Shown one piece after another: positions 8,508 through 17,516 of a stretch of DNA of 64,000 nt. A program made the position numbers and the translations under genes. The notes beneath the pieces were generated by a model. It ran no database searches. It was not told where the DNA came from and worked only from the letters and a program-made list of their open reading frames with translations. The stretch is from CAYWFU01 sp964457585 (GTDB lineage: Bacteria > JACRDZ01): positions 19,217-83,216 of the forward strand of contig CAYWFU010000005.1 in NCBI GenBank assembly GCA_964457585.1, in the 5' to 3' direction. Each line of letters opens with the position of its first letter. Position 1 is the stretch's first letter.

Positions 8508-9626
8508 TTGCGTTTTTCTTTATTAAAAAAAGACACTTCCTCTTGTGCTCGGCTGGGTAAATTGTTTATACAAAATCAGGAGGTTTCAACGCCTGTATTC
8601 ATGCCGGTTGGGACACAGGGATCTGTAAAAACTTTGAGTTCTCATGAACTTAAAGATATTGGATATAAAATAATTTTAGGAAATGCATATCATCTCTATT
8701 TAAGGCCCGGCATTGACTTAATCAAACAGGCGGGCGGGCTGCATTCATTTATACAATGGGATAGAGGAATTTTGACTGATAGCGGTGGATTTCAAATTTT
8801 CAGTCTTAATGGATTGCAAAAGGTTACAGAAGAAGGGGTTTATTTTGCTTCCCATCTGGATGGCTCAAAGCATTTTGTCAGTCCTGAAATATCAATGCAA
8901 ATACAGGAAGGGCTTGGCGCAGATATAATAATGGTATTGGATGAATGTCCATCATATCCATGTGAATATGAAATTGCCAAAGCTTCCTTAAAAGTAACAC
9001 TAAATTGGGCACAGCGATGCCGCAATGCGCATATTGACGGAAAGCAGATTCTATTCGGGATTGTGCAGGGAAGTACTTATAGAGATCTGCGTGAAAAAAG
9101 TGTGGAAGCCTTAATTGAAATTGGTTTTAGCGGTTATGCTGTAGGCGGGTTAAGCGTTGGTGAAGATAAAAAAATTATGTATGAGATTCTGGATTATACA
9201 ATTCCGATTTTACCCGAAAATAAACCAAGATATTTAATGGGTGTTGGCACTCCGGAAGATTTATTAGAAGCTGTCGAGCATGGGGTTGATATGTTCGACT
9301 GTATAATGCCGACAAGAATCGCGCGTAATGGAACAATATATACAAAAAAAGGGAGAATAAGCATGAAAAATGCTGAATATGCGCAAGATTTTTCCCCGCT
9401 TGATCCGGATTGCGGCTGCTATGTATGCAAAAATTATTCACGTGCATACTTGCGGCATCTATATAATGTTGGTGAAATGCTGGTATTAAGGTTAAATACG
9501 TATCATAATTTATATTTTATTTATAAACTTATGGAAAATATTCAGAAAGCAATAGAAGAAGATAGCTTTTTAACATTTAAATCGGATTTTTTAAAGGAAT
9601 ATAATTACTTAAATTTGGCTCGATAA
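8508..9626 (+). CDS. tgt: Queuine/preQ1 tRNA-guanine transglycosylase
   Basis: 372 residues starting at TTG 8508 (TGGAGA ahead; the N-terminus MRFSLLKKDTSSCARLG fits the family). It exchanges guanine 34 of GUN-anticodon tRNAs for preQ1. Visible are the general acid Asp91 in LTDSGGFQIF, the nucleophile Asp264 in MFDCIMPTR, and the zinc site Cys302-x-Cys304-x2-Cys307 with His333. Length and motifs are complete. The gene's last codons and stop lie within a GCTCGAT hairpin of the AACTACAA repeat family, so the repeat supplies the C-terminal Ala-Arg and stop. yajC follows, as it often does in bacteria. Confidence 0.97.
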   Translation: MRFSLLKKDTSSCARLGKLFIQNQEVSTPVFMPVGTQGSVKTLSSHELKDIGYKIILGNAYHLYLRPGIDLIKQAGGLHSFIQWDRGILTDSGGFQIFSLNGLQKVTEEGVYFASHLDGSKHFVSPEISMQIQEGLGADIIMVLDECPSYPCEYEIAKASLKVTLNWAQRCRNAHIDGKQILFGIVQGSTYRDLREKSVEALIEIGFSGYAVGGLSVGEDKKIMYEILDYTIPILPENKPRYLMGVGTPEDLLEAVEHGVDMFDCIMPTRIARNGTIYTKKGRISMKNAEYAQDFSPLDPDCGCYVCKNYSRAYLRHLYNVGEMLVLRLNTYHNLYFIYKLMENIQKAIEEDSFLTFKSDFLKEYNYLNLAR

Positions 9627-9641
9627 ATCGAGCAACTACAA
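9618..9641. repeat. Hairpin of the AACTACAA repeat family
   Basis: GCTCGAT-AA-ATCGAGC followed directly by AACTACAA. The same hairpin plus tail occurs at 48983-49006, and in the opposite direction at 58679-58701 and 63792-63815. It overlaps the tgt stop codon and could serve as a terminator hairpin, although no T-run follows. Confidence 0.8.
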
Positions 9642-9755
9642 TGCAATCAGATATCGCTTCATGACATTATTAAAATGTCCGCAGGACACAATAATTTTGC
9701 ATTTTAAATTTTGAATTTTGAATTCCGAATTGTTCGGGTTAAGGGGGTGATTTTA

Positions 9756-10106
9756 ATGTTAGTTCGCACAGCATATGCTATGGGACAGGCTGCATCTCAG
9801 CCAGCAGCGTCTTCTGGCGGTACAGCTTCAGTTCTAATTAATTTTGTTCCATTAGTGCTTATTTTTGGAGTATTTTATTTTTTGGTTATTATGCCGCAGC
9901 AAAAAAAACATAAAAAACATGAAGAATTATTAAATAATCTAAAAAAAGGTGATAGAGTTATAACTCTTGGTGGAATTTTAGGAGTAGTTGCTGGAATTAA
10001 AGAAAATAATATTGTATCTCTAGAAATATCAAATGGAGTAAAAATTGATGTACTGAAAAACTCCGTATCTACAGTTCAAGAAGAAGAGAAAACAGAAAAT
10101 AAATAA
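9756..10106 (+). CDS. yajC: Preprotein translocase subunit YajC
   Basis: About 116 residues from ATG 9756, chosen because AAGGGGGTGA lies just ahead; upstream in-frame codons fall within repeat-like AATTTTGAATT DNA. One transmembrane helix (about residues 27-48, ending FYFLVIMPQQKKHKKHEELL) and a small soluble domain (GDRVITLGGILGVVAGI) are typical of YajC, the accessory partner of SecDF. secD and secF are not next to it, but tgt is, as in many genomes. The N-terminus has a short Ala/Ser-rich stretch. Confidence 0.94.
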   Translation: MLVRTAYAMGQAASQPAASSGGTASVLINFVPLVLIFGVFYFLVIMPQQKKHKKHEELLNNLKKGDRVITLGGILGVVAGIKENNIVSLEISNGVKIDVLKNSVSTVQEEEKTENK

Positions 10107-10137
10107 TTTAATATTGTACGTGTTGAGGAAAAATCAA

Positions 10138-11061
10138 ATGAAAAAAGATTTACTACAAGTATCGGATTTTACAGCACAGGATATTCTAAAAATATTTCAT
10201 GATACTGATATTATCAAAAAAAAATTTAAAGAAGGAATAATTAATCATCCTCTTCAGGGAAAAACCCTTGGAATGATTTTTAAAAAATCCTCAACCCGTA
10301 CCCGTGTTTCTTTTGAAGTGGGTATGTATCAATTAGGCGGATATTCTTTATTTTTAGATGCTAATGCAGTTCAATTAAACAGAGGTGAAACAATTGAGGA
10401 TACAGCTCAAACACTTTCACGATACCTGAATGCCATAATGATCCGAACTTTTAAACATTATGAAGCAGAGGAACTGGCGCATTATGCTGCAATACCAGTA
10501 ATAAATGGATTGACCGACCTTCATCATCCTTGTCAGAGCCTTACTGATTATTACACAATTAGTAAAATAAAAGGTGATTTAACAAAGATAAAACTTGGAT
10601 ATATTGGGGATGGAAATAATACTCTTAACTCATTAATAGAAGGAGCGGCTCTTTTAGGTGTAAAATTAAAAATTGCTACTCCAATCGGATATGAGCCGGA
10701 TAAAAAAAATCTTGAGAAAGCTTTAAATAACGGCGCATCTATCACTATATCAAATGATCCAAAGGAAGCAGCAAGCAATGCTGATGTTCTTTATACTGAT
10801 GTATGGACAAGTATGGGACAGGAAGAAGAGGAAAAAAAACGACGACTTGATTTTGCAGATTTTCAAATAAATGAAGAGATGGTTAAATATGCAAAATCTG
10901 ATGTTATTGTAATGCATTGCCTTCCTGCTCATCGTGGTGAGGAAATTACTGATGGAATCATTAAAAAATTTAATTCTATAATTTTTGAACAAGCAGAAAA
11001 TCGTTTACATGTTCAAAAAGCAATATTGGTTAATTTATTAAAGGAATCAGGGAGGAATTAA
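10138..11061 (+). CDS. argF: Ornithine carbamoyltransferase
   Basis: 307 residues from ATG 10138 (GAGGAAAA ahead). It makes citrulline from ornithine and carbamoyl phosphate. Motifs are the carbamoyl-phosphate loop SSTRTRVSFE (residues 51-60), HPCQSLTDYYT, the ornithine loop MGQEEE and HCLPAHRGEE near the C-terminus. These separate it from aspartate carbamoyltransferase. It ends one base before argG, so the two form an arginine operon. Confidence 0.95.
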   Translation: MKKDLLQVSDFTAQDILKIFHDTDIIKKKFKEGIINHPLQGKTLGMIFKKSSTRTRVSFEVGMYQLGGYSLFLDANAVQLNRGETIEDTAQTLSRYLNAIMIRTFKHYEAEELAHYAAIPVINGLTDLHHPCQSLTDYYTISKIKGDLTKIKLGYIGDGNNTLNSLIEGAALLGVKLKIATPIGYEPDKKNLEKALNNGASITISNDPKEAASNADVLYTDVWTSMGQEEEEKKRRLDFADFQINEEMVKYAKSDVIVMHCLPAHRGEEITDGIIKKFNSIIFEQAENRLHVQKAILVNLLKESGRN

Positions 11062-11062
11062 T

Positions 11063-12286
11063 TTGTATAAAAGTAAAAAAGTTGTTTTAGCTTATTCTGG
11101 CGGATTAGACACTTCAGTTATTATTAAATGGTTAAAAGAAAAATATGATATGGAGGTTATTGCTTTTTCTGCTGATCTTGGACAGGGGGGAGAAGATTTA
11201 GCAGGGTTAAAAGAAAAAGCTCTTAAAACAGGTGCAAGTAAAGTTTATATAAAAGATTTACGCAATGAATTTGTATCTGATTTCATTTTCCCAAGCCTCT
11301 GCGCACATGCAGTTTATGAATCCAAGTACCCATTAGCAACTGCATTAGCACGTCCTTTAATTGCAAAATATTTAGTTGAAATAGCAAAAAAAGAAAACGC
11401 GGGAGCAATAGCTCATGGAAGTACTGGAAAAGGAAATGATCAAGTTCGATTTGATGTGACAACTATGGCATTAGCTCCGGAGCTCGAGATTATAACTCCT
11501 CTGCGTGATGGAGAATGGGAATTTAAATCCAGAGACGAAGAAATTGATTATGCAAAAAAACATAACATCCCAATTAAAGCGACAAAATCAAAACCTTACA
11601 GTCTTGATCGCAATCTCTGGGGAGTTAGCATCGAATGCGGTATTCTCGAAGATCCATGGATCGCACCGCCTGATGATGCTTATCAGATAACAACATCACC
11701 TATAAACGCTCCAAATTCTCCAACTATAATTGAAATATATTTTGAAAATGGATTACCAAAAAAACTTAATGGTAAAAAAATATCTGCTGTATCACTTATT
11801 GAAAGTTTAAATATTATTGGCGGTGAAAATGGCATTGGAAGAATTGATATAGTGGAAAATAGACTTGTGGGAATCAAATCAAGAGAAATTTATGAAGCTC
11901 CAGGCGCAGCCATCCTTTATACTGCGCATCGTGCTCTGGAAGAATTATGTCTTGACAGGGAAACATATCATTTTAAAGAAACTCTTGTTACCAAATATTC
12001 AGAATTAATATATTATGGATTATGGTATTCACCTTTGCGAGAAGCTTTAAATAGTTTTGTACAAAGCACACAAACTTATATATCAGGAACAGTTCGTCTT
12101 TCTTTATACAAAGGTAATTGCACAGTGCTAGGACGAAAATCAGATACTTCATTATATCATCATAAACTGGCAACGTATGATAAGGAAGATATATTCGATC
12201 ATACAAAAGCGCGCGGTTTTGTTGAAATATGGGGATTGCCTTTGAAGATACATGGAATGATGCGAGGTGGAGGAAAAAATAAATAA
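11063..12286 (+). CDS. argG: Argininosuccinate synthase
   Basis: 407 residues starting at TTG 11063 with an ideal GGGAGGAATT site. It condenses citrulline and aspartate using ATP. The P-loop-like LAYSGGLDTSVI is at residues 8-19, and SPLREALNSFV, AHGSTGKGNDQVRF and SLYHHKLATYD are recognisable family blocks. It lies one base after argF; argH is not in the window. No terminator is visible in the 25 bases before the convergent radical SAM gene. Confidence 0.96.
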   Translation: MYKSKKVVLAYSGGLDTSVIIKWLKEKYDMEVIAFSADLGQGGEDLAGLKEKALKTGASKVYIKDLRNEFVSDFIFPSLCAHAVYESKYPLATALARPLIAKYLVEIAKKENAGAIAHGSTGKGNDQVRFDVTTMALAPELEIITPLRDGEWEFKSRDEEIDYAKKHNIPIKATKSKPYSLDRNLWGVSIECGILEDPWIAPPDDAYQITTSPINAPNSPTIIEIYFENGLPKKLNGKKISAVSLIESLNIIGGENGIGRIDIVENRLVGIKSREIYEAPGAAILYTAHRALEELCLDRETYHFKETLVTKYSELIYYGLWYSPLREALNSFVQSTQTYISGTVRLSLYKGNCTVLGRKSDTSLYHHKLATYDKEDIFDHTKARGFVEIWGLPLKIHGMMRGGGKNK

Positions 12287-12311
12287 TGGACTCAATTTAT
12301 AATAAATTAAA

Positions 12312-13619
12312 CTACATAAAAACTCCAAAAGTATCAAGCATTTTCTTATAACCTAGATTCCAAGCTAAAATTAAATTTGTATCAAATTTATCTTTATTAT
12401 TCTTAAGAGTTAAAATACGGTTTTGAATTTGAGGTAAGCTGTAAAATTCTTTGCAAATCCAATCGTATCCTTCTTTAAGTACTTTTGATGACATGTTTTT
12501 CGGGGTAAAAACAGGATGACCCATATTATAATATGTCCAATCATGCTCAATTATTCGGTCTTCTTTTTTCATTTTTAAAAATAATTCGGTACCAGGTAAA
12601 GGAGTAAGAATATTGAACGTAGCAAAAATCACTTTATTATCTTTTAAAAATTGAAATGTTTTTTCAAAAGCGCTGTCTGTATCAGATTCTCCACCAAAAG
12701 AAAAACTGGTATTAATTAATATTCCATGATTATGCATTGTCTGAATTATTTTTTCATATTTATCCATACTATTTTGTGTTTTATTTATTGCATCTATGCT
12801 TCCATGTGAAAGACTTTCAAATCCAACAACTAATTTTATGCAACCGCTTTCTTTCGCTAATTCAAGCAAATTATTGTCATCAAGAATGTTAATATCAGCT
12901 TGACTCCACCATTTAATATTTTTATCTTTCAACTTTTCCAAAAATTCTTTACTGCGATTTCTATCAACAAAAATATTATCATCAACAAAAAAAATTGGGG
13001 ATTTTTTATTTGGAAATTTATCTATTTCATTAAGAACACAATCAATAGTTTTTTTAGCATATTGTCTTTTATATCTGGATGCTATACTACAAAATGAACA
13101 GGCATGGGGGCATCCACGAGTTGTTTGAATTGAATTAATAGTAAGATATTTTTCCTGTCTAAAAATTTCTCTTTTTGGTGTAGAAAATACTTTTAAATAA
13201 CTTAAATTCGCATTATAATTTTTTTTTAGTGATTTATTACTGAAATCTTCTAAAACATTTTGCCAGACTACCTCAGCATCTCCAACTACAACAGCGTCAG
13301 CAAATTTAGAAACTTCATCCGGACAAACAGTTGCATGAGGTCCTCCCATGATTACTGTTTTATTTCGTTTACGGAATTCATTCGATATTGCATAAGCGCG
13401 TTTGCTGTTTGCAGTCATGAAACCTATTGCAAGTAAATCAAAATTTTCATCAAAATTTATATCTTCAACATTTTCATCTATTAATTTAATTTCCCAATTT
13501 TCAGGTGTTAGTCCTGCTACTGAAGCTAAACCTAATGGAGGAAGCCAAAAAGGTGTAATCCTTACTATACCAGTTTTATGGACTGTAGGGCAAATCAATA
13601 AAAGCTTTTTTGTTTTCAT
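12312..13619 (-). CDS. B12-binding radical SAM protein
   Basis: 435 residues. The N-terminal cobalamin-binding domain (residues 1-130; KLLLICPTVHKTG, TVIMGGPHATVCPDE) is followed by a radical SAM domain with the cluster motif CPHACSFC at residues 170-177. This architecture is used for methylation, ring formation or rearrangement of unreactive carbons, but also in many uncharacterised proteins. It is the last gene of the 24-gene run, 9 bases after the ABC ATPase gene, so it may tailor the cluster's product. It could also be an unrelated gene at the operon end. The cobalamin DxHxxG motif is absent, as in many class B members. Confidence 0.85.
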   Translation of the reverse strand: MKTKKLLLICPTVHKTGIVRITPFWLPPLGLASVAGLTPENWEIKLIDENVEDINFDENFDLLAIGFMTANSKRAYAISNEFRKRNKTVIMGGPHATVCPDEVSKFADAVVVGDAEVVWQNVLEDFSNKSLKKNYNANLSYLKVFSTPKREIFRQEKYLTINSIQTTRGCPHACSFCSIASRYKRQYAKKTIDCVLNEIDKFPNKKSPIFFVDDNIFVDRNRSKEFLEKLKDKNIKWWSQADINILDDNNLLELAKESGCIKLVVGFESLSHGSIDAINKTQNSMDKYEKIIQTMHNHGILINTSFSFGGESDTDSAFEKTFQFLKDNKVIFATFNILTPLPGTELFLKMKKEDRIIEHDWTYYNMGHPVFTPKNMSSKVLKEGYDWICKEFYSLPQIQNRILTLKNNKDKFDTNLILAWNLGYKKMLDTFGVFM

Positions 13620-13628
13620 TAATATCTC

Positions 13629-14327
13629 CTAATACGAATATCGGTTTGTTGATTTTATATTTTCAATTTTCCCATCTCGGAGTTCAATTATTTTATATGC
13701 ATAATTCATAACTTTGGGATCGTGAGTAGAAAATATAAATGTAGTCCCTATTTTCTTATTTAAATCAGAAATCAGTTCCATAATTCGAATCGCATTTTCA
13801 CCATCAAGATTCCCAGTTGGTTCGTCTGCCAATACTATTGGCGCGTTTGTTACTAATGCTCTTGCAATGGCTACTCTTTGTCTCTGCCCACCGGATAGTT
13901 CATCAATATATCTTTTTTCAAGTCCATTAAGTCCAACCATTTCCAGTGAAGAAAATATTTTATTTTTTATATCTTTAGTTTTTTGAGATGAGAATAAAAT
14001 TGGGAATTCAATATTTTCATAAACATTAAGAATAGGAAATAAATTAAAAAATTGAAAAACAAAGCTTACTTTATTTTTTCTATAAAACATTTTTTCTTTT
14101 GCGGATAATTTGTTTAATTCAATTGAATCTACATATATTTTTCCAGAAGTTGGAATATCCAGTGTACCAAGAAGATTTATTATTGTTGTCTTTCCGCTTC
14201 CTGATGGTCCAACAAGTGCAATGATTTCACCTCTCAATATTTCAAGATTTATATTGCTTAATGCTTTAACATTTACTTTTCCTAATTGGTAATTGTGTTC
14301 AATATTTTCCATTTTAATATAAGACAT
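13629..14327 (-). CDS. ABC exporter ATPase (LolD/MacB type)
   Basis: 232 residues with a complete ABC ATPase: Walker A GPSGSGKTT (about residues 39-47), signature LSGGQRQRVAIARAL and Walker B IVLADEPTGNLD. The spacing and sequence are those of the LolD/MacB/FtsE group that works with FtsX-type permeases. Two such permeases lie upstream in the same operon, with the LolA-like and barrel genes between. It would power movement of a lipid-like product from the inner membrane. Confidence 0.93.
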   Translation of the reverse strand: MSYIKMENIEHNYQLGKVNVKALSNINLEILRGEIIALVGPSGSGKTTIINLLGTLDIPTSGKIYVDSIELNKLSAKEKMFYRKNKVSFVFQFFNLFPILNVYENIEFPILFSSQKTKDIKNKIFSSLEMVGLNGLEKRYIDELSGGQRQRVAIARALVTNAPIVLADEPTGNLDGENAIRIMELISDLNKKIGTTFIFSTHDPKVMNYAYKIIELRDGKIENIKSTNRYSY

Positions 14328-14337
14328 ATGTTATCCT

Positions 14338-15441
14338 TTATTTTTCAAAAAAAGAATTAAAGTAAACCGACACGCTTAAGTAAAGTTCGTATCTTGTGCC
14401 GCTTAGCAGTGGGAATTCTTTTTCTCCATCACCAATAGTATGATACCCACCAATATTTAATGTAGTCTCATCCGAAATATTAATTGATGTCAAAAAGTTA
14501 ATTAATGAGCTTTTGTCATTATCAATATTTTGTAAAAATCCTGCACCAAACCGATAAGACATATAATTATATCCTAATCCTGTAAATAAATAATTTTTTA
14601 GCGTTTCTCCGATTATTGGGTATGAATTTTTCAGGTATTCTTCTGGCATTTTTTTATATCCATTTTCATTTGAAAAATATTCAAGTTGAATGAATAAATT
14701 ACCTTTAATAAAATCAACGGATGGGGATAATTGAATTCCATATAAATTTTTCCAATTGTTCTTAAATTCAGTGTTTTGAAATTCGCTATAAATAGTAATA
14801 GAATCAATACGTGGCATTGGAAATCTAACAAATCCAGCATTAATATTTTTTTTATTTTTTTGAAATCCACTGGTGAAAAATGTTTCAAGAGATTTATATG
14901 TTGATTTTATTGCTAATGTACCTTTGGAATCTTTTGTGTTATCTTCTTTAACTAAAATTCCTCTTATTTCGTATGAATGCGATCCTTGTTTATTGAAAAA
15001 AGAAACTCTGGAAAGTATTATTCCCTCATCGCCATTTCTTTTTTCATCATCACGATATAGAGGTGATTTTTTTGGATTAAGTATGTCCGCTGGATTCCAC
15101 GCAAATCCAATTCCATCAACGATTCTATCTTTCCCCATTTCTAAAGTCAGGTATTCGTTTTGGTACGCTATATATGCTTTATTGAAAACCAGATCAAATT
15201 TATTTTTAAAATAGGAACCTTTTAATTCCATAAAACCAGTACTATTCATGGAATTAATCTTTAGATTATCAATAAAAAAAGAGTTACCATTAAATGAAGA
15301 AGTTGTATCATTTTTAAAATAATTTGTACCAATTATCCCAGCTTCAATTTTCCCATAATTATCAATAGTAATATCAGCAAACAAAACATTTACATCCAGT
15401 AAAAAAAATATAATGGGTAAAAAAAATATTTTATTCTTCAT
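14338..15441 (-). CDS. Predicted outer-membrane beta-barrel protein
   Basis: 367 residues with a signal peptide (MKNKIFFLPIIFFLL...LFADI). The rest is alternating amphipathic strands rich in aromatic residues, ending ...YLSVSVYFNSFFEK, consistent with an outer-membrane barrel. The stretch LEMGKDRIVDGIGFAWNPAD followed by NPKKSPL resembles the conserved region of DUF1302-like porin-type proteins. It sits between the LolA-like gene and the ABC ATPase gene, with 10 and 5 base gaps, so it is probably the outer-membrane part of the cluster's export path. Family assignment is tentative. Confidence 0.65.
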   Translation of the reverse strand: MKNKIFFLPIIFFLLDVNVLFADITIDNYGKIEAGIIGTNYFKNDTTSSFNGNSFFIDNLKINSMNSTGFMELKGSYFKNKFDLVFNKAYIAYQNEYLTLEMGKDRIVDGIGFAWNPADILNPKKSPLYRDDEKRNGDEGIILSRVSFFNKQGSHSYEIRGILVKEDNTKDSKGTLAIKSTYKSLETFFTSGFQKNKKNINAGFVRFPMPRIDSITIYSEFQNTEFKNNWKNLYGIQLSPSVDFIKGNLFIQLEYFSNENGYKKMPEEYLKNSYPIIGETLKNYLFTGLGYNYMSYRFGAGFLQNIDNDKSSLINFLTSINISDETTLNIGGYHTIGDGEKEFPLLSGTRYELYLSVSVYFNSFFEK

Positions 15442-15446
15442 TTAAA

Positions 15447-16250
15447 TTATCGTCCCCTGCTGAGTTCTTTCATATATGTCGGAGTAAAATATATTTCAGG
15501 AATATTTGCATTATAGGTAGCTTTTTTATAAGTTAAAATTGTATAATTTTTTGTATTTAATGATGTTGTCATCATTAGAGTTTCTGGTTTATTTTTACCA
15601 TTTAAATTAGTGAAATTTTTATACAGTAATATACCCAATAGTCTTCCAGACAGTGTATAGAATTCTTGCCTATATGGTATCCCTTCATTAGCTATATAGG
15701 TTTTTACTTTTGGATATGATGGGCTTTTATTTTCTATTGAATTACTTTCAATTATATGACCATTAAGAATAGCATTGTTTAAATTGTTTTCATCAAAAGG
15801 TAATTGGATTGATTCTTTTAAATTTGGGTCAACGAATTTTGAATTATAGTCATCTAGGAGATTTAAGTTTGCTATATCAACAAAAGAAAAATCGCTTCCT
15901 AGCAATCTATCTTTTTTAGAACTTTTTAATATTTTATCAATTGTGGGGTAATATATCCAACAGTCTTCTTTATTTAACAGAAAAATAGTTCCTTTATCAA
16001 TAATAGGACGTTCCACTCTTGATACAAAATTTCTTTCTTTTGCCCATATTGTCATTGTGTATTCACTTTTTTTATTCTCTCTTATTATTTCCATTTTAAC
16101 AACAAAACAAGCGTCTTTTTCAATCAATAACGATTCAACGTTTTTTATAATTGATAAAATATCTTCTTGTTTAGCAAAGCATGTTGATATAGCTACAAAT
16201 ATTGTAATTAAAATAGTATTTAGCATTAAGATAAATTTTTTTTTGAACAT
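15447..16250 (-). CDS. Outer-membrane lipoprotein-sorting (LolA-like) protein
   Basis: 267 residues with a signal peptide. The core (MTIWAKERNFVSRVERP, GTIFLLNKEDCWIYYPTIDK, LLGSDFSFVDIANLNLLDDY) matches the LolA_like family of periplasmic proteins with an open beta-barrel that carries acyl chains. Aryl-polyene and flexirubin-type clusters also carry a LolA-like gene. Here it is encoded between FtsX-type permeases and a barrel protein. It could carry the cluster's lipid or polyene product across the periplasm (inference). Confidence 0.82.
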   Translation of the reverse strand: MFKKKFILMLNTILITIFVAISTCFAKQEDILSIIKNVESLLIEKDACFVVKMEIIRENKKSEYTMTIWAKERNFVSRVERPIIDKGTIFLLNKEDCWIYYPTIDKILKSSKKDRLLGSDFSFVDIANLNLLDDYNSKFVDPNLKESIQLPFDENNLNNAILNGHIIESNSIENKSPSYPKVKTYIANEGIPYRQEFYTLSGRLLGILLYKNFTNLNGKNKPETLMMTTSLNTKNYTILTYKKATYNANIPEIYFTPTYMKELSRGR

Positions 16251-16268
16251 GTTAATATTGTTTACCTC

Positions 16269-17516
16269 CTAGAGTTTAAGCTCGTTTAAAGCTTCAACGG
16301 GTTTTAATTTTAAAATTTTTATCGTAGGGAATGTGGCTGCAATAAATGCTATTACTGGAATTAATATTAATGAATAAAAAAATGAAAATAAATTTATTTT
16401 TAAATATAATCTATCAGATGCGAATGCATATTTCATTGCGTCATTTGCAGCAGGGATTCCAATTTTTGATAAGACAGAAATAGTTATTAAACCGCATAAA
16501 CTACCAATTATCGCAGGGAATAAGGCAAGCAAAATTCCCTGACATGTGAATATAAAAAATATGGTTTTTTTAGCAAGACCAAGCGAACTCATGATTCCTA
16601 TTTCTTTTTTGCTACTGTTAATACTAATCATCAATGTACTATAGATAAAAAGAAAAATGCATATATACATTAATATAAAAGAAAAATTTAAAATAAAGTT
16701 GTATGTTTTGTTTATAGTTTTAAAAAAACTTCCTGAAATTTCAGAACTTACAATTTTCCAATCATTGGGTACTATTTTTTTTAATCGGATGATTGTGCTG
16801 TCAATCTGGTCTTTGTCTTTAACCATTACCAAAACCGATGAAATATTATTGATTGAAAGATGCATAGCATTTTTTAAATCTGGATAATTGATATAAACTA
16901 TATTGTCAGCCAAATTAGGGAATCCTTTTCCATCAAAAATAGCACCAACAATAAATCTTGCTGGAACTGGTATTCCACTATCTGACAATATAAATAAATA
17001 AGCAAAATCACCTGTTTTGAGCTTGAGTTTTGAAGCAATTTTTTTACTTATATATATGCCACTATTTTTTTTATTATTATCAAAATTTAGCAGTGTTTTA
17101 AATGAATAATTTTCTTCTTTATTAAATTCACAACCAATTATTGTAATATATTCATTCTTTTGGACATCCTCACCCATTATGTTTGCAATTAAGACAAGTC
17201 TTTTAAGTGCTGCTTTGATATTAGCTTCATGCATTATGTTATTGATGCTCCCACTGTCGATTAGCATATCATTCCATCCAACTTGAATTGGTCCTGGATT
17301 ACTTTTTAAGTCTACTTGTTTTGCAATAATTGTTATATTTCCAGTATATCCATTATGCATTAGGTTTAACACCTGTTCTTCTACACCTTTGGTATATCCA
17401 CCACCTAAAATAATGATAAAAGCACTAAATCCAATTGCAAACATAATAAAATAATTTCTTTTATATTTAAAAATGTTTTTTAATAATATTTGTAAAATGC
17501 GTATAGGTTTAGTCAT
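16269..17516 (-). CDS. FtsX/MacB-type ABC permease 1
   Basis: 415 residues with the MacB/LolE layout: one N-terminal transmembrane helix (about 21-43), a large periplasmic domain (about 45-275), then three C-terminal helices. It ends IKILKLKPVEALNEL, the conserved cytoplasmic tail that docks on LolD-type ATPases. It overlaps the upstream permease gene by 8 bases, so the two are probably made together as a heterodimer like LolC/LolE. Its role would be extraction of the cluster product from the inner membrane. Confidence 0.9.
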   Translation of the reverse strand: MTKPIRILQILLKNIFKYKRNYFIMFAIGFSAFIIILGGGYTKGVEEQVLNLMHNGYTGNITIIAKQVDLKSNPGPIQVGWNDMLIDSGSINNIMHEANIKAALKRLVLIANIMGEDVQKNEYITIIGCEFNKEENYSFKTLLNFDNNKKNSGIYISKKIASKLKLKTGDFAYLFILSDSGIPVPARFIVGAIFDGKGFPNLADNIVYINYPDLKNAMHLSINNISSVLVMVKDKDQIDSTIIRLKKIVPNDWKIVSSEISGSFFKTINKTYNFILNFSFILMYICIFLFIYSTLMISINSSKKEIGIMSSLGLAKKTIFFIFTCQGILLALFPAIIGSLCGLITISVLSKIGIPAANDAMKYAFASDRLYLKINLFSFFYSLILIPVIAFIAATFPTIKILKLKPVEALNELKL

